The notes beneath the pieces were generated by a model. The model had not been told where the DNA came from. It saw nothing but the letters and a program-made list of their open reading frames with translations, and ran no database searches. A DNA stretch of 64,000 bases from CAYXTW01 sp964452645 (lineage in GTDB: Bacteria; Zixibacteria; MSB-5A5; GN15; PGXB01). Shown here piece by piece: positions 51,093-60,356 of this stretch. The stretch spans positions 1 to 64,000 of the forward strand of contig CAYVMO010000015.1 of assembly GCA_964452645.1 (NCBI GenBank), read 5' to 3'. Position 1 is the first letter of the stretch; the number at the start of each line of letters is the position of its first letter. Both the position numbers and the translations under genes were made by a program.

Positions 51093-53195
51093 TCAATCCA
51101 GAAATTCCCAATTAATACCATAGGTTAAGTAGCGGCCGGGGAAAACATAATCTTCACGGAGTTCATACACGTTGGCCTGGATATTCTGGAAAATATAAAA
51201 GAAACGGAATTTCTTGACGCGGAATGACAGCCGGGCATTGAGAGTGATATTATCGCCGATTTCGGTGCCGAGGTAACCATGATACGGCTGCTGATAAATA
51301 GCTTCGCCGTAACCATACAGATGAAGATCGAATTTCTTGATATAAACGTGCAATTCGAGATTGGAGAAAAACTGATAATCGGGCGAGTACGGCAAATCGG
51401 TTACACCGTTGACGCGTACGAAATGATAACTTGCTCCGCCCGACCAGTGTAAAAATCTTCTCCATGATAATTTCTGCCGGGCGGTAAAGTTGGCAAATTC
51501 AATATCTTTGTTTTCCGCCCGAAAAATTCCGAGGATTCGGCTCGACCAGATGATGCCGGTATCGCCCGGCAGACTGTCGGAGCGCTGCCAATCGATGCCG
51601 TCGCTAATTTTACCGCCGGTGGCCGACAGCATAAGGTCATTGCCGACCTTGCCCCATCCGAATGTAATATTGCCGATTAATTGCTTTTCCGGTTTTAGTG
51701 CAGTATTGCCCGATTCGTAATAATCCGCTTCGGTACTGTTATAAATCCTGAAGACGCGACTGCTGAGGTACAATTCATACAATCTCGGAAATTTCGTACT
51801 ATAACCGACCGAGCCGGACAGGTAATATTTCTTATTATTTAATGAATAGTACAACATGCCCGATGGAGCCGGTTCATAACCGACGACTTTTTCGGCTTTA
51901 AGATAAAGCAACCATGATGACGCACCGCGGGAATAAAGCGAACGGGCATCAAATAAGCCGCGGTAACGATCCTTTTTGTTATAGCCGCTGTATTTTTCCT
52001 GAGTAATCAATAATCGCGTTTTAAAATAATAATCTCTCAACCTGCCTTCATGCGAAAAGATAAATGAATCATCGAAAATATCGAATCCTCTTCGATAACT
52101 GCGATTTTGCCTGGTCAGGGAAGCTTCGGATCGTTGATGGCGAAACTCCAGCGAACTCTTTTGATTGTCATTTACCGCATAATCAAGACCGGCCGCAAGG
52201 TCGCGGTCGCGTCGAAAACGGTCCATATAAAACAGGCCGACATACGGATTATCAGGCTGGACATCGAAAGTGCCGCGGCGGCGATACAGCCGTCCATCCA
52301 GATTAAGCCGGGTGCGATTATTCAATGGATAAATTATCTTACCCCACTGGTGATAGGCATCATCATCGAAATGAGAAAAAGCACCGTCGGCTTTGCGATA
52401 TCCGAGGGCCAGGCAGATTAATTGCCCGTTGGGATAGCGATTGGCGAAAAGGGCCTTGGTATAGGCATAACCGAAGGAACCTTTGTCGACATGAAGTTTT
52501 GACTCGGCCAGCAGCGAATCGGGATTATACGGCAAAAGAATCATCGACGAGGTTCCATTATCGGCACCGTACGCCATACCCAGCGGCCCTTCGACATTGT
52601 ACACATTCCGGACCGGCGCGGTGGGAATATCATTAAAGTCAATCATATTATCCGGCTCGTACAAATGTTCGAAAGGATGAAGCGCACGGTCATCCAGGAT
52701 GACATTCATGCGGTCGCCAGGAAGGGTGAACGGAGACAGCGTCTTCCGGACGGGCGTATTTTGATATTCGATGATAAAATTCGAAGGATTATACCGAATC
52801 AGATCGGCGGCATCACGAAAGAACGACCGTTCCATCTCATCGGAATATTCCATGCGCCGATTTAAGAGATAAGTGTTGATGGAATCGTCGGCATTGAAAA
52901 AAATAATTTTCTCTTCACGCTGTTTGCCGAGTAATGTATCGACGGGCAACTCACCCGATGAGACAGTTGACGAATCGATTTTGGGTTCAGTCGAATCCGG
53001 TCGTTGATCGGATTGCAGGGTCGTATCTAAAAGAGTCGTATCCGGCTCCAGCGACTGCGTTGAATCCGGTAATGTTGACGAAGTATCCGGCGGTACTGCT
53101 TCGGCCGGGATTTGAGCCCTGGTGGTTGCACATAAAAGGAAAACAAGCAGTCCGGTATGGACTATCAGGATAAGCAGACGTTTCAAGCCTGCCAT
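51093..53195 (-). CDS. TonB-dependent-receptor-like outer-membrane barrel
   Basis: 700 residues from the ATG at 53195, which follows AAGGAAAAGG. A signal peptide (about 1-27) and a Ser/Thr/Asp-rich linker (30-85) precede a plug-like region (about 110-235) and a barrel of beta strands (about 240-700) ending in F-L-D. The plug-like domain and the barrel with aromatic-rich strand ends resemble TonB-dependent receptors, but a TonB box is not obvious. The substrate is unknown. Its start overlaps the end of an ECF-transporter S-component gene by 13 nt, so outer- and inner-membrane uptake proteins appear to be made together. It is the last gene of an apparent 11-gene operon. Confidence 0.78.
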   Translation of the reverse strand: MAGLKRLLILIVHTGLLVFLLCATTRAQIPAEAVPPDTSSTLPDSTQSLEPDTTLLDTTLQSDQRPDSTEPKIDSSTVSSGELPVDTLLGKQREEKIIFFNADDSINTYLLNRRMEYSDEMERSFFRDAADLIRYNPSNFIIEYQNTPVRKTLSPFTLPGDRMNVILDDRALHPFEHLYEPDNMIDFNDIPTAPVRNVYNVEGPLGMAYGADNGTSSMILLPYNPDSLLAESKLHVDKGSFGYAYTKALFANRYPNGQLICLALGYRKADGAFSHFDDDAYHQWGKIIYPLNNRTRLNLDGRLYRRRGTFDVQPDNPYVGLFYMDRFRRDRDLAAGLDYAVNDNQKSSLEFRHQRSEASLTRQNRSYRRGFDIFDDSFIFSHEGRLRDYYFKTRLLITQEKYSGYNKKDRYRGLFDARSLYSRGASSWLLYLKAEKVVGYEPAPSGMLYYSLNNKKYYLSGSVGYSTKFPRLYELYLSSRVFRIYNSTEADYYESGNTALKPEKQLIGNITFGWGKVGNDLMLSATGGKISDGIDWQRSDSLPGDTGIIWSSRILGIFRAENKDIEFANFTARQKLSWRRFLHWSGGASYHFVRVNGVTDLPYSPDYQFFSNLELHVYIKKFDLHLYGYGEAIYQQPYHGYLGTEIGDNITLNARLSFRVKKFRFFYIFQNIQANVYELREDYVFPGRYLTYGINWEFLD

Positions 53196-53713
53196 GCCTT
53201 TTCCTTCTCGTATAAGAAAATCAGGACCGGACATAATATGGGGAATAAGATAGTATTCGAGATAACGGTAATCAATGAAAATAACATCCCGCCGATCAGA
53301 CGCGGCCAGAACGGCTGATATAATAGAGCATCGACAATGTCGACGATGACATGATAAAGCAGGCCGGTCAGGAGACCGGAAAAAGCCAGTATTAATATCA
53401 TTTTGAAATTGGTGCCTTTTAGAAAACCTGTTTTTCTTACGGCGGCGCCAATCGGAGCCGAGAGCGAGATACCGATAAGCTGCGAGAGCAGAAGGGGAAA
53501 CGGGGCCGGGCCCATCGGATTAAAATTCGACCATAGAAAAAAACCGATGACACCGACGCCGACGCCGGGCCACACCCCCCATAAGAAACCGCCTAAAAAA
53601 ACAATGAAAAACGAGGGATTGATATTATAAAGAAACATCGAGAAGTATGAAAAAACAAAAACCAGAGCCGCGAAGACAGCGACTCTGGTGGTAATTTTCA
53701 GACTCCGATTCAT
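53183..53713 (-). CDS. ECF transporter S-component (substrate-binding membrane protein)
   Basis: 176 residues with about five to six membrane helices and a G-F-L-W-G-V-W-P-G-V-G-V-G-V-I-G block (about 42-57), as in S-components of energy-coupling-factor transporters. Such proteins capture vitamins or metals and use a shared energy module, which is not in this window. It overlaps the metalloprotease gene upstream by four nt and the TonB-receptor-like gene downstream by 13 nt. The organism has a B12-dependent reductase, so cobalamin or a precursor is one possible substrate; this is speculation. Confidence 0.82.
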   Translation of the reverse strand: MNRSLKITTRVAVFAALVFVFSYFSMFLYNINPSFFIVFLGGFLWGVWPGVGVGVIGFFLWSNFNPMGPAPFPLLLSQLIGISLSAPIGAAVRKTGFLKGTNFKMILILAFSGLLTGLLYHVIVDIVDALLYQPFWPRLIGGMLFSLITVISNTILFPILCPVLIFLYEKEKAWQA

Positions 53714-55698
53714 TTAATAACGGCGATCTTGAATTTATCGTGTACCGGTGGAGTCCCATCGTCGAATTTACATGTATAATAGGCCAAATAAACTCCCGGT
53801 GCGACTTTAACACCGGACTGATTATCAAGGTACCATTGTGCGACTGGTACTTCGCCGGAGTAATATTGCTTGAATTCCGAGGCGACAAAATTAATCTTTT
53901 CACCGGCTATATTAAATATCGTTACTTCCAAAATAGCTAATTTGCCGGGTGCGATGATTGATTCCAAGTCCGCCTGGAATGTGACGAAGTCATCGGCGGC
54001 CGGTTTCACGATTGGATTCGGGTATGGAGGCTTGAAGGAAATATGAGCTTCAGCCGTATCAAGAAACGTGCCGTTAATAATAAGCCCGTAGCCGAAACCT
54101 GACCTTTTTAAAAAATAAGCATCGACATTAGTAGATACCGGCGTCGCCGCCACGATGACACTTGTATAATCGTCGGTCGAAACCGAATCAAAAGCCGGAT
54201 TGATATCGGACATATTAATAATCGGCGGATTGATTCCACCGGTCGGGACTTTAATAAAAGAAAAATCCCACACGGCGCCATATATGTTACCTCCGCCGAG
54301 AAAACCGAATTTTAATACGCTGTCGGTGACGAAACCGATATTCTGCAGCCTGATATAATTGGCGCCCATGTTTTGCGGCATATGATCTTCATAAAATGTA
54401 ATCGGATAACCGTTAAGATAATTAGGGTCGCCGTTATCAAGAGTATCTCTCCAGCCTCTGCCGTCATCGACCCACACCGTTAGAAAGGTATCATATTTAT
54501 CGTAGGAAGTGTACGTCATAAAAAACGAATCGGGAATCATGTCATAATTGGCTGCTTCGGAGAATTTGTATCCGGCCGGCGCTTTCGATGCCCTGGTGCC
54601 GGTGAAATAATTCCAGACGGCGAATTCCTGAAAGGCATCATGCAGGCTGGAAGCGCCGTTGGTAAAACTGTCGATCGCATCCTGGGCCGCCTGGGGGAAA
54701 TCGGAGCCCGGTCCATAATCGCGACATCTTTCCCATATATCTTTGATTATGACCGTATCGAATTTTTCAGAAAGAAAAAGCGGAAAAACGACGGCGCCAT
54801 ACTGGTGCAGGTCTATGGAAGAGGTTACCGCTTGAAGACTCTTGAACGGCTCATCATAAAAGTATTGCAAATATGTATAATAGTCATTGATGTAATCATA
54901 ATTCATCTCTTCCATCCAGACCGCCGACATTTCCCACCAGTACCTCGCCTCGCTGACTGTTCCCTGGTTCTCGAACTCATTCCAATCCATTGTGTAATGA
55001 ATGGTATGAAAAAACTCGTGGGCCAATGTCACACGGGCGGCATCAAGTCGGCGATCCATAGCCGTACTCTGATTATAAGGCGGGATACTGCTATAGTCAT
55101 TATCAATGACTATAAATGATGTATAACTTAAATTGTCGATTTGCAATTCGGGTTCAGTCCAGCCGTAATAATCGCCTGAGATGGCACCGATATAAATATC
55201 CACCAAATCTGTCCCGCCGCCGGCAGTACCATCGGAAACAGGAGGTGGATATCCAAGATGGCCGACCTCGAACGCCCATACCGAATCGCAGATGTCGGAA
55301 ACTTTATTGACATAGTCGGGAATTCCGTCAGGGCCCCCATGAACCGTATCTATATTCACCTGATAGACGGCATAAGAGCCGGCGGTATCATAGTGAATCC
55401 GAAAATGCCCGCCCGGAGTGTCGTAGTAAAGCCCAAGGCTGGGGCGAGTCATGGTCTCGGCGATTGACGCATATTTCCCGGTAAAATAAGGCCGATTAAA
55501 ATGAAAATCGGCGGCGATCTCGGTACCGCAATGCGCTCTCCCTATATTCTCGAGCGAAATCGGACGGGGACCCTCGCCCCGCAGGTATTGCATTTGCTCT
55601 ATTATTTCCTGCTGCTGCTGGTCGCTGAGAGTCTTCGAATAGACCGATCCACCGGTTATAAACAATAAAACAAGGACGACTGACAATATTTTTTTCAA
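53710..55698 (-). CDS. Secreted metalloprotease-like protein (MXAN_6640 family)
   Basis: 662 residues. A signal peptide (1-21) is followed by the protease-like domain (about 80-400) with H227-E-F-F-H231 as the zinc motif and further acidic residues in W-W-E-M (about 254-257) and W-M-E-E. This arrangement is that of the MXAN_6640 family putative metalloproteases. The C-terminus (about 560-662) has a P-N-P start and V-A-P-G-V-Y-L-A-Y-Y, resembling FlgD-type or type IX secretion sorting domains. It has no dockerin, unlike the exported proteases in the left part of the window. It starts one nt after the PHP gene and ends in a four-nt overlap with the S-component gene. Confidence 0.85.
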   Translation of the reverse strand: MKKILSVVLVLLFITGGSVYSKTLSDQQQQEIIEQMQYLRGEGPRPISLENIGRAHCGTEIAADFHFNRPYFTGKYASIAETMTRPSLGLYYDTPGGHFRIHYDTAGSYAVYQVNIDTVHGGPDGIPDYVNKVSDICDSVWAFEVGHLGYPPPVSDGTAGGGTDLVDIYIGAISGDYYGWTEPELQIDNLSYTSFIVIDNDYSSIPPYNQSTAMDRRLDAARVTLAHEFFHTIHYTMDWNEFENQGTVSEARYWWEMSAVWMEEMNYDYINDYYTYLQYFYDEPFKSLQAVTSSIDLHQYGAVVFPLFLSEKFDTVIIKDIWERCRDYGPGSDFPQAAQDAIDSFTNGASSLHDAFQEFAVWNYFTGTRASKAPAGYKFSEAANYDMIPDSFFMTYTSYDKYDTFLTVWVDDGRGWRDTLDNGDPNYLNGYPITFYEDHMPQNMGANYIRLQNIGFVTDSVLKFGFLGGGNIYGAVWDFSFIKVPTGGINPPIINMSDINPAFDSVSTDDYTSVIVAATPVSTNVDAYFLKRSGFGYGLIINGTFLDTAEAHISFKPPYPNPIVKPAADDFVTFQADLESIIAPGKLAILEVTIFNIAGEKINFVASEFKQYYSGEVPVAQWYLDNQSGVKVAPGVYLAYYTCKFDDGTPPVHDKFKIAVIK

Positions 55699-55699
55699 T

Positions 55700-56533
55700 T
55701 TATTCCTCTGCTTTCAAGATTAGTTTATTTTTAATTTCGACCAGCCATTTACCGGGTACCGGCTGCGAACCGATTTTGCCGTGGTGCTTTTCACGACCAT
55801 GATAATCGGAGCCGCCGCATTTGAGCAGCGACTTTTCCTCGGCCATTTTGGCCAAATTCTTTCTCATCTGACTATTATGATACGGATGATGCACTTCCAC
55901 GCCGTCCATACCATACCCGACAAACTCATCGATATAGCGATAAGCCTGGGCTACACCGGGATGCGCCAGAAAAGCCAGTCCTCCGGCGTCATGAATCAAG
56001 TCAATGGCTTCTTTCGGTGTCAAATTCTGTTTAGGAACATAAGCCGGGCCATCCAGACCGATATATTTCGAAAACGCCTCGTCGTATGACTTAATCGCTT
56101 TAGCTCTGACCATAGCATCGGCCACGGTCGGTCGGCCGATAGCCGAATCACCGGCTATTTCTTTCACCATATCCAAAGGAATGTCCATACCCAAATCTTT
56201 TAGCTTCTTTAACATTTTTTCGCCCCGTTTGTTTCGAGTGTCGCGAAATTCCTCCAGGGCCTTCACGAAAGCCTCCGATTCCGGATCAAACAGATAACCG
56301 AGAATATGTATATCTTCGCCGCCTTTTCCGGCTGACAGTTCGACACCGGTGATGACTTCAGGGTCATTATTACGCCTGATTTCCATTATTGCGAAGTAGC
56401 CGGCGAAATTATCATGGTCGCAAATGGAAATCGCTGACAACTTTTTGTCACGAGCCATATCAAGGACTTCCGTCGGCGATGAAAGTCCATCGGATAAATT
56501 GGTATGAATATGCAAGTCTATTTTATTTTTCAT
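55700..56533 (-). CDS. PHP-domain phosphoesterase (TrpH/3',5'-nucleoside bisphosphate phosphatase-like)
   Basis: 277 residues. The PHP signature D-L-H-I-H-T-N-L-S-D-G (6-16), D-H-D-N near 39-42, A-H-P-G-V near 195-199 and a C-terminal G-S-D-Y-H-G near 247-252 give the metal ligands. The length and layout fit the TrpH family, which hydrolyses phosphodiesters or nucleotide bisphosphates. It is coupled to ftcD by a one-nt TAATG overlap. The substrate is not fixed. Confidence 0.93.
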   Translation of the reverse strand: MKNKIDLHIHTNLSDGLSSPTEVLDMARDKKLSAISICDHDNFAGYFAIMEIRRNNDPEVITGVELSAGKGGEDIHILGYLFDPESEAFVKALEEFRDTRNKRGEKMLKKLKDLGMDIPLDMVKEIAGDSAIGRPTVADAMVRAKAIKSYDEAFSKYIGLDGPAYVPKQNLTPKEAIDLIHDAGGLAFLAHPGVAQAYRYIDEFVGYGMDGVEVHHPYHNSQMRKNLAKMAEEKSLLKCGGSDYHGREKHHGKIGSQPVPGKWLVEIKNKLILKAEE

Positions 56534-58056
56534 TAAATCTTACTTTCGACTACATTTTTTATTTCAACAGCCAGCCGGTCACTTTTCCCCTTAAGCTCAT
56601 CAATACCGTTCTGCATCTCGGTGACAAAAGCTTCGTCCTCAAAACCGACAATATTGATTTTCACATTATAGATGGCGCCCTCAATAGCGGCTTTGACCAT
56701 CAGAGCAGCCACGCCGGCGTCGGAGACAGAGTTTATATTACCTTTCTCAGCCACCGTTTTACAAAGCTCCATAACTTTATATGCCTTGCGGGCGGTTTCC
56801 AAAGGTGTGGCCGCAGCCCCTTTGGTCGCCTCGAAAATCGCCCTATCGCGGTGCGCGATTTCGGCCTCGGTGTCCTTCGGCAGTTTACGGGCCTGCATGA
56901 CCTTATCGAAAGCTTCACCGTCTTTAATAATCATCTCCTTAAGCTCGGTACGCAGAATTTCGGATTGTTCCAGAATAGCTGATAATTCTGTTGAAACCTC
57001 TTTGTATTTCTTTTTATCAACCGTCAACCGACAGACCATGGAATTTAGCGCCGCACCCATCGCTCCGGCCGCCGCGGCAACCGATCCCCCTCCGGGTGTC
57101 GGTGTTTTTGCGGCCACTTCGTTGTAGAAATCGTCGGTTGATTGTGCCGTTCCCCCCAATCGGCGCAACTTTTCTTCAAGGACCTGGGCGGCCGAGAAGT
57201 TCTCCAGTTGAAGATAAAAATCGGCGACGTCAAACAAAGCCTGCTGGGGAACCAGCCCGACGATTTCGGAGGAGACGACATTGACACCGTAACGAGCCGC
57301 CTCGGATTTTATCGATTCAAATACCCTGAAAATCGGTGTCATGGGATAGCGTACGAGATTCATGGAAACCTGGGTCTGATTTCGTTCGACAATCGAAAAA
57401 CCCATCGCCTTGCAGAAACGATAACCGCCCTGGGCAAATCGGATGGCGTTGGCGATCTTTTTGGCGATCGAAACGCGATTGGTATCAAGATAAACATTAT
57501 AAGCGACCAGCGGGAAGCGAACCCCGATAGCGGTCGCCCCCGCTTTCAGATTCATCTTGGCCGGGCCGAAATCAGGCCTGCGATCCGGATCGGTTTCAAT
57601 CGTATCCCGGATACCTTCATACTCCCCTCGCCGGACCTCGGCCAAATTTTCCCGCTCGGGTCGGGTGCAAGCGGATTCGTAAAGATACACCGGTATCTGC
57701 AATTCTTCACCGACGCGCTTGCCAAGTTGATTGGCCAGCTCGACTGCTTCGGTTTCAGTAAAATCGGATATGGGAATAAAGGGACAGACATCCGTAGCGC
57801 CCATTCTTGGATGTTCACCCTTGTGGGTCTGCATATCGATAAGCTCCGAGGCTTTTTTAATTCCCCGGAAACAGGCATCGACCGCCAATTCCGGGGGACA
57901 AACAAAGGTCACGACGGCGCGGTTGTGATCGGCATCCATTTCGCAATCAAGGAGGACGACCGCGGAATCCGAAGTGATTTCGCCCACGATTTCATCGATG
58001 ATTTCCTTCCTCCGTCCTTCGGAGAAATTGGGGACACATTCAACCAGTCTTATCAT
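56533..58056 (-). CDS. ftcD: Bifunctional glutamate formimidoyltransferase / formimidoyl-THF cyclodeaminase
   Basis: 507 residues. The N-terminal formimidoyltransferase domain (about 1-300) starts V-E-C-V-P-N-F-S-E-G-R and has N-R-A-V-V-T-F near 45 and H-K-G-E-H-P-R-M-G near 78. The C-terminal cyclodeaminase domain (about 312-500) shows T-P-T-P-G-G-G-S-V-A-A-A-A-G. The fused enzyme transfers the formimino group from formiminoglutamate to tetrahydrofolate and releases ammonia, the last part of one histidine degradation route. Other histidine-degradation genes are not in the window. It overlaps both neighbours by 1-4 nt, so it lies inside a long operon. Confidence 0.95.
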   Translation of the reverse strand: MIRLVECVPNFSEGRRKEIIDEIVGEITSDSAVVLLDCEMDADHNRAVVTFVCPPELAVDACFRGIKKASELIDMQTHKGEHPRMGATDVCPFIPISDFTETEAVELANQLGKRVGEELQIPVYLYESACTRPERENLAEVRRGEYEGIRDTIETDPDRRPDFGPAKMNLKAGATAIGVRFPLVAYNVYLDTNRVSIAKKIANAIRFAQGGYRFCKAMGFSIVERNQTQVSMNLVRYPMTPIFRVFESIKSEAARYGVNVVSSEIVGLVPQQALFDVADFYLQLENFSAAQVLEEKLRRLGGTAQSTDDFYNEVAAKTPTPGGGSVAAAAGAMGAALNSMVCRLTVDKKKYKEVSTELSAILEQSEILRTELKEMIIKDGEAFDKVMQARKLPKDTEAEIAHRDRAIFEATKGAAATPLETARKAYKVMELCKTVAEKGNINSVSDAGVAALMVKAAIEGAIYNVKINIVGFEDEAFVTEMQNGIDELKGKSDRLAVEIKNVVESKI

Positions 58057-59024
58057 TTTAAACTCCGCTGGATATTTTTGTTCCGGATATATGACTTAAG
58101 CCCCCATGCCAGGAGGGGTATCATTATTTCATGATGCCCGATAAAATTATAGCCCCGACCGCCTGCGGCGGTGGGACGCTGCACGACATTTTTTGACGGG
58201 CGATAGTGATTTATCATATCGAAGTTGGCGGTGGTTATATTACACTTTTGCTTTTTTAAATTCCTCGCCACCGTCAGGGCCTTCAAAAAAACTTCCGGCA
58301 TAATCACGGCCGATCCGATATTAGCCACAGCCCCGCCACGGTCGACCCCGGTCATAATATTAGCAAGGATTTTAAAATCTCGATATGACGCTTCCGCCGC
58401 CGGTCCAGCCCGAAAACTTTTTTGCTGATGGACGATATCGGTTCCGATAACCAGATGCACTGTCGCCGGGATGCCTTTTCTGTCGGCAGCGGCGAAGAGC
58501 GAATATTCCCGGTATTTCGCCCTTTGTTTGTTTATAAAAATTCCGGCCGCCTCGCCGAGACCAAGTGTTTCTTTATCGGCAAGATTGACAACTTCGGCAA
58601 AAAGCTCGCCGGTATCCAACGCCATACCGAAGCTACCGTCCTGTAAGTTGGTTCGGACATCCTCCGACGTTTTGCCGGTAAAAGCCAACTCCAGATCATG
58701 AATTAATCCGGCCGAGTTGAACGATAAACCGGTTATAATTTTGCTTTTCATAAGGTCAATAATAATCGGAGACAGACCGACTTTTATAACATGCGCACCC
58801 ATCATGATATGAAACGGAAATCCCTTTTTGCGACTGTTTGTGACGCGCGAGATAAATTCTATCAGGTCGGCGGCTTTAAGATATTTCGGCAGCGAGTCGA
58901 AAAATTTGTCCGCATGCCTCGCTGACAGCACTTTTCCGGCAGCGGAAATTTCCACTTTACTTTTTCGAGCCTTTAATGATACCGTTCTTATTTTATTCAA
59001 ATTTGCCTGACGGAATCGACTCAT
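58053..59024 (-). CDS. Conserved hypothetical protein, deoxyhypusine-synthase-like layout (tentative)
   Basis: 323 residues from the ATG at 59024 after AGGGAAG; an earlier TTG is in frame. I do not recognise the family with certainty. The stretch G-A-H-V-I-K-V-G-L-S-P, followed by I-T-G-L-S-F-N-S-A-G-L-I-H-D, recalls the NAD-binding region of deoxyhypusine-synthase-like proteins (about 80-115), and the protein looks globular and soluble with no signal peptide. Bacteria usually lack eIF5A, so a homospermidine-synthase-like or other role would be more likely if the resemblance holds. Its stop overlaps the ftcD start by four nt and it starts seven nt after the DUF3108 gene. Confidence 0.6.
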   Translation of the reverse strand: MSRFRQANLNKIRTVSLKARKSKVEISAAGKVLSARHADKFFDSLPKYLKAADLIEFISRVTNSRKKGFPFHIMMGAHVIKVGLSPIIIDLMKSKIITGLSFNSAGLIHDLELAFTGKTSEDVRTNLQDGSFGMALDTGELFAEVVNLADKETLGLGEAAGIFINKQRAKYREYSLFAAADRKGIPATVHLVIGTDIVHQQKSFRAGPAAEASYRDFKILANIMTGVDRGGAVANIGSAVIMPEVFLKALTVARNLKKQKCNITTANFDMINHYRPSKNVVQRPTAAGGRGYNFIGHHEIMIPLLAWGLKSYIRNKNIQRSLK

Positions 59025-59031
59025 AACTTCC

Positions 59032-59859
59032 CTAAAAATCAATTATTTCACCCAATTTATATTCGCTCAACTCGGCTGTAATCGAGCCGACGAGAACTTT
59101 GGATTTCATAAGGACCGGCATTTTGATTCGGTCGTCGGTCAACCAGACTTTCAGACGTCCCTCGTGTTTGAAAATGCCTGATGACAACAATAGCGGTTCG
59201 ACCACCAGACAATCGAATTTACCGGCTTCGACATTGACCGATTCCCGTTTAAGAACGCGCACTTCAAGCGGATAATGTTTTCCATCCGTAAAATTATCGA
59301 TAAAAATAGACTTCCCGACTTCCAGCTTCTGCGTTCGCACATAGTACAAGACCGATAAGGCATCATGGACATAATGCGCCACGTCAATGGTGTCGCCTTC
59401 GTAAAAGACCTTATGATTTATCTGATCGAATGTATATGATTTATCGGCCTGATATTTTCCCTCGCGCAATTGCTTTTCAAAATGCCAGCTAAAAATACCG
59501 ACAGCATCGATAATCGATTCGACCCTGTCCTCAACCGGGTAAAATGATGAGAAAAATTTGTTGGAATTGGCCTTTGACGTTACCAGATAACAGGGTCGAT
59601 CATTATATTCAACAAGGTCGGCAACTTCCAGAGTCGCGTGGCCGGCATTTATAAAACCGTAACCGATATCAAAATCCAATTTTTCGCCGACGCCGAAGGC
59701 GACATTCTCGACATATCGATCGATACCGGTATCCTCGGCAACGGCGCCGCTGCTGTCGTCGTCGGCCGACGCCGCCCAGCCGTGCATGACATCGGAGAGA
59801 TAAATAATACCGACAATGAAGGCTACGGATATAATTGAAAGGATAATATTCTTAATCAT
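59032..59859 (-). CDS. DUF3108 exported protein
   Basis: 275 residues. A hydrophobic N-terminus (about 5-24) indicates export. The DUF3108 pattern is clear: G-E-K-L-D-F-D-I-G-Y-G-F-I-N-A-G near 58-73, K-S-Y-T-F-D near 139, V-E-A-G-K-F near 210, and L-K-V-W-L-T-D-D near 236. DUF3108 proteins are periplasmic beta-rich proteins of unknown role. The gene overlaps the low-molecular-weight phosphatase gene by eight nt. Confidence 0.88.
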   Translation of the reverse strand: MIKNIILSIISVAFIVGIIYLSDVMHGWAASADDDSSGAVAEDTGIDRYVENVAFGVGEKLDFDIGYGFINAGHATLEVADLVEYNDRPCYLVTSKANSNKFFSSFYPVEDRVESIIDAVGIFSWHFEKQLREGKYQADKSYTFDQINHKVFYEGDTIDVAHYVHDALSVLYYVRTQKLEVGKSIFIDNFTDGKHYPLEVRVLKRESVNVEAGKFDCLVVEPLLLSSGIFKHEGRLKVWLTDDRIKMPVLMKSKVLVGSITAELSEYKLGEIIDF

Positions 59860-60355
59860 CGTCGGTCCGAACTCCCGCCTTTCTTTCGGCCGCCTTAATC
59901 AGGTATGGTAAAATCCTGCCGAGCTCCTCGCCGATTTCTAAAAACGACTGATTATACATATCCAGCGAGCCGCCGATCGGATCATCAATCCTTTCCCCCT
60001 TTAAAGACGATTCCGGATAATTCTTCAATAAAAACGTTTTGTCCCCGGCCTCCGGCACCATACCGATGACATCATAGGCATGCGACGGGGTCATAACAAG
60101 AATTAAATCCGCCTCATTTATTAATTCTCTGGTAAGCGGCTGCGATCTATGATCGGTTAAATCGGCATCCCATAAACGGGCCGCCTCGGAAGCATATTCG
60201 GTCGCTGGAAATCCGTTGGCCGCGCCGGTTCCGGATGAAAAGATTTCAATATTGGTAATTTTATCTTTTTCAAGTAATTTTCTCAAACCGCCGGCGGCCA
60301 TCGGAGAACGGCAGGTATTACCGGTGCAAACAAACATTATTTTAAAAGCTGACAT
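59852..60355 (-). CDS. Low-molecular-weight protein-tyrosine phosphatase family protein
   Basis: 167 residues from the ATG at 60355, one nt after the tsaC stop codon. The P-loop C-T-G-N-T-C-R-S-P lies near 9-17 and the acid D-D-P near 124-126. In Gram-positive bacteria a similar gene (YwlE) lies next to a Sua5/YrdC gene as here; those act on phosphotyrosine or phosphoarginine. The substrate here is open. It overlaps the DUF3108 gene. Confidence 0.93.
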   Translation of the reverse strand: MSAFKIMFVCTGNTCRSPMAAGGLRKLLEKDKITNIEIFSSGTGAANGFPATEYASEAARLWDADLTDHRSQPLTRELINEADLILVMTPSHAYDVIGMVPEAGDKTFLLKNYPESSLKGERIDDPIGGSLDMYNQSFLEIGEELGRILPYLIKAAERKAGVRTDDD

Positions 60356-60356
60356 A

